NCBI RefSeq assembly: GCF_036195325.1
Contig: NZ_CP108101.1
Location: 6,324,001-6,388,000 of the forward strand
Length of the DNA: 64,000 bases
Reading direction: 5' to 3'
Source of the DNA: Streptomyces sp. NBC_00234
GTDB taxonomy: Bacteria; Actinomycetota; Actinomycetes; Streptomycetales; Streptomycetaceae
Shown: positions 26,384 through 34,876 of the stretch, in pieces
Numbering within the stretch: position 1 is the first letter of the stretch
Layout: each line of letters starts with the position of its first letter
Position numbers and translations under genes: made by a program
The notes under the pieces: generated by a model
Told to the model about the DNA's origin: nothing
Databases searched by the model: none
The model's input: only the letters and a program-made list of their open reading frames with translations

Positions 26384-27750
26384 GCCCGCACCGCCGCGCT
26401 CGCCTTGCGGGCCGCCACCAGGATCGGGTCCCAGACCGGTGAGAACGGCGGGGCGTAGCCCAGATCGAGCGCCGTCATCTGATCCACCGTCATCCGCGCG
26501 GTGAGTGCCACCGCGGCGATGTCCACGCGCTTGGCGGCCCCGTCGCGTCCCACGATCTGCACGCCGAGCAGCCGCCCCGTGCGGTACTCCGCGAGCATCT
26601 TCACCGTCATCGGCCGCGCCCCCGGGTAGTAGCCGGCCCGGCCGGTCGACTCGATCGTCGCCGTGACGAACCGCAGCCCCACCGCCCTCGCGTCCTTCTC
26701 GCGCAGCCCCGTCCTGGCGATCTCCAGATCGCAGACCTTGCTCACCGCCGTACCGACGACGCCGGGGAACGTCCCGTACCCGCCGCCCACGTTCGCCCCG
26801 ATGATCTGGCCGTGCTTGTTGGCATGCGTGCCCAGCGCGATGTGGCGCGGACGGCCCGACACCAGGTCCAGGACCTCGACGCAGTCGCCGCCCGCCCAGA
26901 TGTTCTCGTGGCCCGTGACCCGCATCGACGGGTCCGTCAGCAGGCCGCCGTGCGCACCGGTCGGGAGGCCCGCGGCACGGGCCAGCTCCGTCTCCGGCGT
27001 GACGCCGATACCGAGCACCACGACATCGGCCGGATAGGTCTCCGCGTCCGTGGCGACGGCGGTGACCCGGCCGTCGGGCCCGGTGAGGATCCTGGTGACC
27101 GCCGCACCGTTCACCGTCGTGATGCCCAGGCCGTCCATCGCCTCGTGCACCAGCCGGCCCATGTCGGGGTCGAGCGTCGCCATCGGCTGCGCCCCGCGGT
27201 TGAGCACCGTGACCTCGAAGCCGCGATTCAGCATCGCCTCCGCCATCTCGACGCCGATGTAGCCCGCGCCGACGACGACCGCACGCCGCCCCGGCGCCCG
27301 GTCCAGGGAGTTCAGCAGCGCCTGCCCGTCGTCCAGGGTCTGCACCCCGTGCACACCGGCGGCGTCCATCCCCGGCAGCTCCGGGCGGACCGGGCGGGCG
27401 CCCGTCGCGATCACCAGCTTGTCGAAGCCCGTCCAGGACGTCTCGCCGCTGTCCCGGTCCACGGCGCGCACTCGCTGTCCGGCGACGTCGATCTCCGTCA
27501 CCTCGGTGCGCATCCGCAGATCGATGTCCCGGGCCCGGTGTTCCTCGGGCGTACGCGCGACGAGGTCGTCACGCTGCTCGACGTCGCCGCCCACCCAGTA
27601 CGGGATGCCGCAGGCGGAGTACGAGGTGAAGTGGCCCCGTTCGAAGGCGACGATGCTCAGCTCGTCGGGCCCCTTGAGCCTGCGGGCCTGCGACGCGGCG
27701 GACATGCCCGCCGCGTCGCCCCCGATGACGACCAGTCGCTCCGCTGCCAT
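26368..27750 (-). CDS. FAD-dependent pyridine nucleotide-disulfide oxidoreductase (CoA-disulfide reductase / NADH oxidase-like)
   Basis: 460 residues. The FAD motif VVIGGDAAGMSAAS is at the N-terminus. SYSACGIPYWVGG near residue 45 holds the single redox-active cysteine typical of CoA-disulfide reductases and NADH oxidases, and VVVGAGYIGVEMAEAM near 165 is the NAD(P)H-binding Rossmann motif. IWAGGDCVEV near 290 is the second FAD motif, and a dimerisation domain follows. It reduces CoA disulfide or oxygen with NAD(P)H; the choice cannot be made from sequence. It is a single gene between hemE and a lipoprotein gene. Confidence 0.87.
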   Translation of the reverse strand: MAAERLVVIGGDAAGMSAASQARRLKGPDELSIVAFERGHFTSYSACGIPYWVGGDVEQRDDLVARTPEEHRARDIDLRMRTEVTEIDVAGQRVRAVDRDSGETSWTGFDKLVIATGARPVRPELPGMDAAGVHGVQTLDDGQALLNSLDRAPGRRAVVVGAGYIGVEMAEAMLNRGFEVTVLNRGAQPMATLDPDMGRLVHEAMDGLGITTVNGAAVTRILTGPDGRVTAVATDAETYPADVVVLGIGVTPETELARAAGLPTGAHGGLLTDPSMRVTGHENIWAGGDCVEVLDLVSGRPRHIALGTHANKHGQIIGANVGGGYGTFPGVVGTAVSKVCDLEIARTGLREKDARAVGLRFVTATIESTGRAGYYPGARPMTVKMLAEYRTGRLLGVQIVGRDGAAKRVDIAAVALTARMTVDQMTALDLGYAPPFSPVWDPILVAARKASAAVRAAGTA

Positions 27751-27830
27751 GCCGGGTCCCTTCGCCGCGATGTCCTGGGCCCACGCTACGGCGTCGTACA
27801 GGTGCGGGGCGTGCGGGCCCCGCGGTGCAC

Positions 27831-28808
27831 TCAGTCCCCGGACGGGCCGGAGGGCGCCGCCTCGGACGGGCCGGCGGCCGGTGCCTGCGGGGTGCGGCGG
27901 CGCAGCCGTCGCCAGACCAGCAGAGCGATCGCCGCCACGGCCAGGAACGGGGCCGACGCCCCGATCGCCATGGCGATCCAGCGCAGCATCGTCACGAACG
28001 CGTCCCAGCCGCCGCCCAGGGCGTCCAGGAAGCCCGGCTCGTCGTCACCCGGCTTCGCGACCGGGGAGTCGGGCTCGGCCAGGTCGAGCGTGATGGTGGC
28101 CAGCGAGGTGCGGTCCTTCAGACTGGCCTGCTGGGCGAGGAGCGACTCCAAGGAAGCCTGCCGACTGCTCAGTTCGCCTTCCAGCGTGACCACGTCGGTG
28201 AGCTTCTCCGCCTGGTCCATCAGCTTGCGGACCCGCGTGACGCTCGCCCGCTGGGTGGCGATCCTGCTGTCGATGTCGACGACCTGATCGGTGACGTCCT
28301 TCGCGTTCGACGTACGCGACAGCAGCTTCCCCGAACCCGCGAGACTCCGCAGCACGTCCTGGTACCGGTCCTCGGGCACCCGCAGCACGAGGTGCGAGCT
28401 CTCGTGCTCGTCGTCGATCCGCTCCGTGGTCTCGTTCGACACGAGACCCCCGGCGCCCTCGGCCGCGGCCCGTGCCGCGGCGACCGCCCTCGGTACGCTC
28501 TTCACCTCGACGAACAGGGTGGCCGTGCGGATGACATGGGTGACGGCCTTCGGACGGCCGCTCTCCGGCGCGCTCTTCGAGCCGTCGGCGGACCGTTCCC
28601 CGGACCTGTCCGCCGCCGAACCGGCCCCCTCCTTCGTGTCCGACTGGGCCATGCTCTTAGTGGCCGCGTCGTCGCTGCCGGCGCCGCAGCCGCCGACGGC
28701 CAGCACGGCGGCGAGCAGACCCGCGGCCAGAGCCGCGGTGGTGCGCCGGCTCCGCCGGTCGGGAAGCGACAGGGCGAGTGGTCGGTCCACGTGGCGTTCG
28801 GTGTTCAT
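27831..28808 (-). CDS. DUF4349 lipoprotein with coiled coil and C-terminal membrane helix
   Basis: 325 residues. A lipobox-like AVGGCGAG places Cys near residue 41 after a basic, hydrophobic leader. The DUF4349 domain covers about 85-265 and includes a predicted coiled coil with heptad character (STRVRKLM to SLLAQQASLKD). A C-terminal helix, PFLAVAAIALLVWRRLRRR, then anchors the protein with an inside-positive tail. The function of DUF4349 is not established. It is divergent from cgoX across 128 bp. A membrane-stress or anchoring role is only a guess. Confidence 0.82.
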   Translation of the reverse strand: MNTERHVDRPLALSLPDRRSRRTTAALAAGLLAAVLAVGGCGAGSDDAATKSMAQSDTKEGAGSAADRSGERSADGSKSAPESGRPKAVTHVIRTATLFVEVKSVPRAVAAARAAAEGAGGLVSNETTERIDDEHESSHLVLRVPEDRYQDVLRSLAGSGKLLSRTSNAKDVTDQVVDIDSRIATQRASVTRVRKLMDQAEKLTDVVTLEGELSSRQASLESLLAQQASLKDRTSLATITLDLAEPDSPVAKPGDDEPGFLDALGGGWDAFVTMLRWIAMAIGASAPFLAVAAIALLVWRRLRRRTPQAPAAGPSEAAPSGPSGD

Positions 28809-28936
28809 GACTGGGCCCCCCAGGGTGGTGGTCTGACGTTGCCGGTTCGACGTACGGGCCCCCGGTACGGGTTGCCCGTCAGCGGTTTCGATGCGGTCAC
28901 GGTCGGGACTCGGTACGGGTTTGAGAGAGTGGACCC

Positions 28937-30412
28937 ATGCAGGGTTCTCATCAGCGCGTGAACACGCGCACGGGTCATGTCGTCGTCATCGGCGGCGGCA
29001 TCGCCGGCCTGGCCGCCGCGCACCGGCTGCTCTCCACCGGCCTGCGGGTCACGCTCCTCGAGGCGACGGACCGGGTCGGTGGCAAGCTCATGACGGGCGA
29101 GATCGCCGGTACACGGGTCGACCTCGGAGCCGAGTCGATGCTCGCGCGCCGCCCCGAAGCGGTCGAGCTCGCCCGGGCCGTCGGACTCGGTGACCGGCTC
29201 CAGCCGCCCGCCACCGCCACCGCCTCGGTGTGGACACGGGACGCGCTGCGCCCCATGCCCAAGGGCCACCTCATGGGAGTACCGGGTGACCCGGCGGCGC
29301 TCAGCGGCGTGCTCTCCCCTGCGGGTCTCGCCCGGATCGCCGAGGAACGCGAACTGACCCCCACCGCCGTCGGCGACGACGTCGCGGTGGGCGCGTACGT
29401 CGCCGACCGGCTCGGCCGCGAGGTCGTCGACCGGCTCGTCGAACCCCTGCTCGGCGGGGTGTACGCGGGCGACGCCTACCGGATCTCGATGCGGGCCGCC
29501 GTACCGCAGCTCTTCGAGGTCGTGAAGGAGGGCGGTTCGCTGCTCGACGGAGTGCGGCGGGCCCAGGAGAGGGCCGCCGCCCGGCAGCAGACGGGACCGG
29601 TCTTCCAGGGCATCGACGGCGGCATCGGCACCCTGCCCGACGCCGTGGCCGACGCCGTACGCGCCGGGGGCGCCGAGATCCTGACCCGTACGCCCGTCCT
29701 CGGCCTGACCCGGACCGCCGCGGGCTGGGACGTACGGACCGACGCCCGCGTGATCACCGCCGACGGGATCGTCCTCGCCACCCCCGCCTGGTCCGCCTCC
29801 ACACTCCTCGCCGCCGAGTCCCCGGCCGCCTCCGCCGAACTGGCCGGGGTCGAGTACGCCTCGATGGCCCTGGTCACCATGGCGTTCCGGCGCTCCGACC
29901 TCGCCGCGACCGAGGCACTGCGGGGGCGCTCCGGCTTCCTCGTACCGCCGGTCGACGGCCACACGATCAAGGCGTCCACCTTCTCCAGCAACAAGTGGCA
30001 GTGGGTCGCGGACTCCGCCCCCGACCTCTTCGTCCTGCGGACGTCCGTCGGCCGGTACGGCGAGGAGGACCACCTCCACCGCGAGGACACCGAACTCGTC
30101 GACGTGTCCCTGCGCGATCTCGCCGAAGCGACCGGACTCGCGGCCACACCCGTCGAGACCGAGGTCACCCGGTGGATCGGCGGCCTCCCGCAGTACCCGG
30201 TCGGGCATCTCACCAGGGTCGCCCGCATCCGCGAGGAGGTCGCGAAGCTGCCGGCCCTCCGGGTCTGCGGCGCGGTGTACGACGGCGTCGGCATCCCCGC
30301 CTGCATCGCGAGCGCACAGCGCGCGGCGGACGAGATCACCCACGACATCGCGGGAGAGATCATCGACACCCCACCCCTGGTTCAGGGCACTCGGAGCGAG
30401 GCGGGACAATAG
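28937..30412 (+). CDS. cgoX: Coproporphyrinogen III oxidase (HemY/HemG-type flavoprotein)
   Basis: 491 residues. The FAD motif VVVIGGGIAGLAAAHRLL begins near residue 14, with GGKL in the next loop, and the C-terminus has the family end VCGAVYDGVGIPACIASAQRAA. In actinobacteria this enzyme oxidises coproporphyrinogen III to coproporphyrin III; older annotation calls it protoporphyrinogen oxidase. Four bases separate it from chdC, which acts two steps later after iron insertion. GTG 28958 is an alternative start. Confidence 0.92.
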   Translation: MQGSHQRVNTRTGHVVVIGGGIAGLAAAHRLLSTGLRVTLLEATDRVGGKLMTGEIAGTRVDLGAESMLARRPEAVELARAVGLGDRLQPPATATASVWTRDALRPMPKGHLMGVPGDPAALSGVLSPAGLARIAEERELTPTAVGDDVAVGAYVADRLGREVVDRLVEPLLGGVYAGDAYRISMRAAVPQLFEVVKEGGSLLDGVRRAQERAAARQQTGPVFQGIDGGIGTLPDAVADAVRAGGAEILTRTPVLGLTRTAAGWDVRTDARVITADGIVLATPAWSASTLLAAESPAASAELAGVEYASMALVTMAFRRSDLAATEALRGRSGFLVPPVDGHTIKASTFSSNKWQWVADSAPDLFVLRTSVGRYGEEDHLHREDTELVDVSLRDLAEATGLAATPVETEVTRWIGGLPQYPVGHLTRVARIREEVAKLPALRVCGAVYDGVGIPACIASAQRAADEITHDIAGEIIDTPPLVQGTRSEAGQ

Positions 30413-30416
30413 CCGT

Positions 30417-31142
30417 ATGAGTGCTCCTGAGACTGCGACATCCAAGGCCCCCAACGCCGGCAAGAAGGCCAAGGACCTCAACGAGGTCATCCGCTACACG
30501 CTGTGGTCCGTCTTCAAGCTGCGCGACGTGCTGCCGCTGGACCGTGCCGGGTACGCCGACGAGGTCCAGGAACTGTTCGACCAGCTCGCGGCCAAGGACA
30601 TCACCGTGCGCGGCACGTACGACGTGTCCGGGCTGCGCGCCGACGCCGACCTCATGATCTGGTGGCACGCGGAGACCGCCGACGAGCTCCAGGAGGCGTA
30701 CAACCTCTTCCGGCGCACCAAGCTGGGCCGCGCCCTGGAGCCGGTCTGGTCGAACATGGCGCTGCACCGCCCCGCCGAGTTCAACAAGTCGCACATCCCG
30801 GCCTTCCTGGCCGACGAGACGCCGCGCAACTACATCAGCGTCTACCCCTTCGTGCGCTCCTACGACTGGTACCTGCTGCCGGACGAGGACCGTCGCCGCA
30901 TGCTCGCGGACCACGGCAAGATGGCCCGCGGCTACCCGGACGTCCGCGCCAACACCGTCGCCTCCTTCTCCCTCGGCGACTACGAGTGGCTCCTCGCGTT
31001 CGAGGCCGACGAGCTGTACCGCATCGTCGACCTCATGCGTCACCTCCGCGCCTCCGAGGCGCGCCTCCACGTCCGCGAAGAGGTCCCGTTCTACACGGGA
31101 CGTCGCAAGTCGGTCGCAGACCTGGTGGCCGGGCTCGCATAA
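30417..31142 (+). CDS. chdC: Coproheme decarboxylase (ChdC, formerly HemQ)
   Basis: 241 residues, chlorite-dismutase-like fold. Tyr143 in SVYPFVRSYDW and His166 in LADHGKMARGYP are 23 residues apart, the same spacing as the catalytic Tyr135 and proximal His158 that I recall for Corynebacterium ChdC. It removes the two propionates at positions 2 and 4 of coproheme to give haem b using peroxide. It is coupled to cgoX (4-bp gap). Together with hemE this shows the actinobacterial coproporphyrin-dependent route. Confidence 0.94.
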   Translation: MSAPETATSKAPNAGKKAKDLNEVIRYTLWSVFKLRDVLPLDRAGYADEVQELFDQLAAKDITVRGTYDVSGLRADADLMIWWHAETADELQEAYNLFRRTKLGRALEPVWSNMALHRPAEFNKSHIPAFLADETPRNYISVYPFVRSYDWYLLPDEDRRRMLADHGKMARGYPDVRANTVASFSLGDYEWLLAFEADELYRIVDLMRHLRASEARLHVREEVPFYTGRRKSVADLVAGLA

Positions 31143-31174
31143 CCAGCGATTCCCGACCACCCCAACCCGGAAGA

Positions 31175-32803
31175 TCAGACGGCGGGCACCGGCAGACTCT
31201 GCCCCGCCCGCCGTTCCAGCGACACCGGGTTCGGCTCCCGGTGCGGCGCGCAGTCCGCGCGCCGCACCGGTGTTCTTCCCGTCAGCAGGTACGTCTCCAG
31301 ATGCCTGTTGACGCAGGCGTTGTTGCTGCCGCCGACGCCGTGCGAACCGGCGTCCCGCTCCGTCACGAGCGCCGCGCCGCGCAGCCGCCGCTGAAGCTCC
31401 AGGGCCCCCTCGTACGGCGTCGCCGCGTCACGCTCGGCCGCCAGGATCAGCACCGGGGGCAGCTCGTCCCACTCGGTGCCGACGTCGACCGGCTCCTGCC
31501 GGGGCGCGGGCCAGTAGGCGCACGGCAGGTTCTTCCAGGCGTTGGCCCAGGTCCCGAACGGGGCGACCCTCGCGACCGCCGTGTGGTCGCGGTCCCAGAC
31601 CCGCCGGTCCGTCGGCCAGGGGGCGTCGTTGCACTGGACCGCGGTGTAGACCGCGTTGGCGTTCTCGTCGCCCTGGGCCGTCACCGCACGGGGCGACGCC
31701 TGTTCGGCCAGCGGCTGCGGGTTGCCCCGTACGTACTCCGAGAGAGCGGTCGCCCGCATCGCCCAGTAGTCGTCGTAGTACACGGCACCGAGCAGCGCGG
31801 CGTGCAGTTGCGCGGGACCGGCCTTCCCGCCCGCGGGCCGACGTGCCACGCCGGCGCGCACCGTCTCGTAACTCCGCTGCACCGCCTCGGGTGACGTTCC
31901 AAGGTGATATGTCACATCATGCTTGGCCACCCAGGTGCGGAAGTCCTTCCAGCGGGACTCGAAGGCCAGTGACTGGTCGAGGTTGGAGCGGTACCAGATC
32001 TGGTCCGGTGACGGGTCGACGGCCGAGTCGAAGACCATGCGCCGTACGTGGGAGGGGAAGAGCGTCGCGTACACCGCGCCGAAGTACGTCCCGTACGAGG
32101 CACCCATGAACGTCAGCTTCCGCTCACCCAGCGCCGCCCGCAGGACGTCCAGATCGCGGGCGTTGTTGAGCGAGGTGTAGTGCCGCAGCGCCGGACCCGC
32201 GTCGCGCGCGCAGCCCTCCGCGTACGCCTTCGCCGCCGCGATCCGCCGTTCCTTGTACGCCGGTGAGGGATGCACCGGCGCAGCGGCCGGGGCCGCGGCG
32301 AACTCGGCGGGGTCCTGGCAGGAGAGCGGCGCCGACGGCGTGACACCGCGCGGCGCGTAGCCCACCATGTCGTACGCGCGGGCGATCTTCTTCCACTCCG
32401 TCATCTCGCCGACCAGCGGGAAGGTGATGCTGGACGCGCCGGGGCCGCCGGGGTTGTAGACGAACGCTCCCTGGCGCTCGCCTGCGCTGCCGGTCGCCCG
32501 GACGCGGCTGACGACGAGTTCGATCTGCCGGCCGTACGGCGCCGCGTAGTCGAGCGGGACGGCGACGGTGCCGCAGCGGAGGAAGTCGGGCAGCATCTCC
32601 TCCTCGGGGCACGGCCCGAAGGAGATACCGGCCGCTGCCGCGCGGGCCGCGGCGACCGCGGTGCCGCGGGTCTCGGCCATGGTGGCGGCAGCGGTAGGGG
32701 CGGTGGCGGCCGTGCGGTCGAGGCCCGTGGCGGCGGGGACGGGAGCGGCCACGACCGACAGGGCCACGCACACCATGGTTCCGTACAGCGCTGCTGCTCT
32801 CAC
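31175..32803 (-). CDS. Secreted alpha/beta hydrolase, tripeptidyl-aminopeptidase-like
   Basis: 542 residues from GTG 32803 (VRAAALYGTMVCVALS), with AAGGGAA about 7 bp upstream. A Sec signal of about 27 residues ends near APVPAATG. The nucleophile elbow GASYGTYFG lies near residue 225, the catalytic Asp is expected in LILAAERDAATPYEGA, and the His in GSHGVGG near the C-terminal TAP-like domain. Family members release tripeptides or other small groups from exported proteins. The gene converges on chdC with a 32-bp gap. Confidence 0.87.
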   Translation of the reverse strand: MRAAALYGTMVCVALSVVAAPVPAATGLDRTAATAPTAAATMAETRGTAVAAARAAAAGISFGPCPEEEMLPDFLRCGTVAVPLDYAAPYGRQIELVVSRVRATGSAGERQGAFVYNPGGPGASSITFPLVGEMTEWKKIARAYDMVGYAPRGVTPSAPLSCQDPAEFAAAPAAAPVHPSPAYKERRIAAAKAYAEGCARDAGPALRHYTSLNNARDLDVLRAALGERKLTFMGASYGTYFGAVYATLFPSHVRRMVFDSAVDPSPDQIWYRSNLDQSLAFESRWKDFRTWVAKHDVTYHLGTSPEAVQRSYETVRAGVARRPAGGKAGPAQLHAALLGAVYYDDYWAMRATALSEYVRGNPQPLAEQASPRAVTAQGDENANAVYTAVQCNDAPWPTDRRVWDRDHTAVARVAPFGTWANAWKNLPCAYWPAPRQEPVDVGTEWDELPPVLILAAERDAATPYEGALELQRRLRGAALVTERDAGSHGVGGSNNACVNRHLETYLLTGRTPVRRADCAPHREPNPVSLERRAGQSLPVPAV

Positions 32804-32915
32804 GCGCGTTCCCTTCGTACAGCCGGCGGGGCCGGTGGGCCCGGTAGGGGGCCTGCGAAGCCGAAGGGGGATGGTCGGGCGCGTGATCAGCGATGTAAAG
32901 CACCACACTGCAATG

Positions 32916-33746
32916 TCATATGTAATGCCCCGGATGGGTCGACCAGACCGTGTGACGGGCCGTCAGGGCCGCGCGTACCGCGGGGTCCTCGACGGCGCGC
33001 ACCCCCTGCACCGCCACCGCCGCCAGCAGGTCGCGGTCCGCTCCCGATACCGGAGCGGGCAGCGAGTCCAGCCACCGCTGTCCCGACGGGGAGGCCCACG
33101 GGCTGTACGGATGGTTCTCGACCCGGGCGATCGCGAGGCAGCCCAGCGTGAGGACGAGCGGCAGCGCGAACCAGGCCGCCACCGGGCCCGCGCCACCCGG
33201 TTCCCGGCCGGGGAGGAGCAGCGCGGCGACGGCCAGCACCACGACGAACACCGCCGAGGCCCGCACCGTACGCGCCGCCGACGCGACGCCCGTGCGGGTC
33301 CCGTGCGGAACGGCCAGCCCCGCGGCGACGAGCCGGTCCGCGAGCGCGCGTACGGCGTCGGCGGCAGCCGCCGCGGCCCGTATCGGCGCGATCCGGGACT
33401 GGCCCTCCGGCCCTATGGCCCGTATGACGGTGCGTTCGACCTCGTCGCGGCCTTCCGGGTCGACGACCGTCGCCCAGCCGGTGTGGGCGAGCAGCAGCCG
33501 GCGCCGCAGATGCATGGAGACCAGCGCGAGATCGGCGACCCGGTGCGGCCCCCCGGCCAGGAAGGCCGTCTCGTAGAGATTCAGCGCGGGGTGCGCGGAT
33601 TCCCGTGCGGCGGCGGGCCGAGGCGCCGCGGCGGCGGTGGCGAGGCAGAGGCGGAGGCACGATACGGCCGCCACGGCCCACGCGACCAGTAGAAACAAGA
33701 CCCAGAGCATGCCGGATTTGTATGCGAGGGGCGAACGGAACGCCAT
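32916..33746 (-). CDS. TIGR04222-domain membrane protein without Cys tail
   Basis: 276 residues from ATG 33746 (MAFRSPLAYKSG); MLWVLF 12 codons later is an alternative start. An N-terminal membrane helix is followed by the cytoplasmic TIGR04222 core ALNLYETAFLAGGPHRVADLAL, which is almost a copy of the core in the upstream gene. Two membrane helices (VFVVVLAVAALLLP and ALPLVLTLGCLAIA) come next, then a short soluble end. It ends at a plain HPGHYI with no Gly/Cys tail. It is the last gene of the DUF692 operon, 67 bp after the tailed paralogue. Function unknown; it may assemble with the tailed protein. Confidence 0.8.
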   Translation of the reverse strand: MAFRSPLAYKSGMLWVLFLLVAWAVAAVSCLRLCLATAAAAPRPAAARESAHPALNLYETAFLAGGPHRVADLALVSMHLRRRLLLAHTGWATVVDPEGRDEVERTVIRAIGPEGQSRIAPIRAAAAAADAVRALADRLVAAGLAVPHGTRTGVASAARTVRASAVFVVVLAVAALLLPGREPGGAGPVAAWFALPLVLTLGCLAIARVENHPYSPWASPSGQRWLDSLPAPVSGADRDLLAAVAVQGVRAVEDPAVRAALTARHTVWSTHPGHYI

Positions 33747-33813
33747 GCCCTGTTCATCATGTGGAAGAGATGTGGTCCACCGGCTGGTACGCGTGGCGCG
33801 TTCTGTTCCGCGC

Positions 33814-34872
33814 TCAGGAGCTGCTGCCGCAGCTGGAGCCGCCGGAACTGCTGCCGCAGCTCGACCCGCTGCTGCTGCCGCAGCTCGACCCGCCGCTGCT
33901 GCTGCCGCAACTGGAGCCCCCGCCGCTGCTTCCTCCGCAGCCTGAACTGCAGCCGGCCCCGCCGGAGCCGCAACTGACGCCACCGCCCCCGCCTCCGCCG
34001 GAACTCCCGCAGCTCGCGCTGCCGGGACCGGCGCCGGCGCACCACACCGTCGGCACGAGCAGAACCGCGGAGGCGTCCGAGGAGTGCGTGTTCATGGTGG
34101 TCCGCTGCCGTCCGGTGGTCCTGACGCGCGCAGCGGCGGCCAACTGGGCCTGGAGGCCGGGATCGGGCAGCGCGCGCAGCCCGAGCGTGGCCACCAGCTG
34201 GGCGGGTGTCATCGCCTGGGCGTACGCGGCGCGGTAGCCGTCGGCCGCCCGGCGCCCCGCCTTGGTGATCCTCGCCCGCGCGGACGACGCCACGATCATG
34301 CCGATCACGGAACCGGCCAGAAGCGCGGGCAGCACCTTGACGATGAACGGGAACGGGATGTCCGAGTAGCCCTCGTGCAGAACGTACTGAAGGAACGTGA
34401 GCACCAGGGAGACCGGCAGCGCCACCATGCAGCCGACGCCCTGGACGAGGGCCCACCTGCGGCGCGGGCCGTTCGTGCCGGGGGAGACGAGGAGCCCGCG
34501 CGCCGCGAGCCCGTCGCCGGTCTCCTGCACGGCCGGGTGGCGCATCACCGCCTGCCGAAGTGTGTGCAGAGCGCCGCTCGGTGCGGCGGCCAGCTCCTGG
34601 AGAACGGCTCGTTCCACCGGGTCGCGGGCTTCGCCGCGCAGGACGGCGACGATCCCCGGACCGCCGACGGCCAGCCGTCCGTCCGTGTGCATGGCGGTCA
34701 GCGCGGTGTCCACGACCCTGGCCGGGCCGCCGTTGAGGAACGCCGCCTCGTAGAGGTCGTGCACGGGGCTGTCGGCTCCGGCGGCGGAGCGGCCCGCGGC
34801 GACGGTACGGGCGATCAGGAGCGCCGACGACACGGCGACGGCGAGTGTCAGCAGAAGGGCGAGAGCGTTCAT
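33814..34872 (-). CDS. TIGR04222-domain membrane protein with Gly/Ser/Cys-rich C-terminal tail
   Basis: 352 residues from ATG 34872, preceded by GGGAAGTG and 4 bp after the DUF692 stop. Residues 2-22 are a membrane helix, VHDLYEAAFLNGGPARVVD starts the TIGR04222 core, and helices near 139-160 and 175-195 follow. The last 75 residues (278-352) are low complexity with nine cysteines; the final part repeats SSCGSSSGG or SSCGSSSG four times. This type of Cys tail next to a DUF692 iron enzyme suggests that the tail is its substrate. That is inference; the tail could also simply bind metal. Confidence 0.85.
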   Translation of the reverse strand: MNALALLLTLAVAVSSALLIARTVAAGRSAAGADSPVHDLYEAAFLNGGPARVVDTALTAMHTDGRLAVGGPGIVAVLRGEARDPVERAVLQELAAAPSGALHTLRQAVMRHPAVQETGDGLAARGLLVSPGTNGPRRRWALVQGVGCMVALPVSLVLTFLQYVLHEGYSDIPFPFIVKVLPALLAGSVIGMIVASSARARITKAGRRAADGYRAAYAQAMTPAQLVATLGLRALPDPGLQAQLAAAARVRTTGRQRTTMNTHSSDASAVLLVPTVWCAGAGPGSASCGSSGGGGGGGVSCGSGGAGCSSGCGGSSGGGSSCGSSSGGSSCGSSSGSSCGSSSGGSSCGSSS

Positions 34873-34876
34873 CGGT

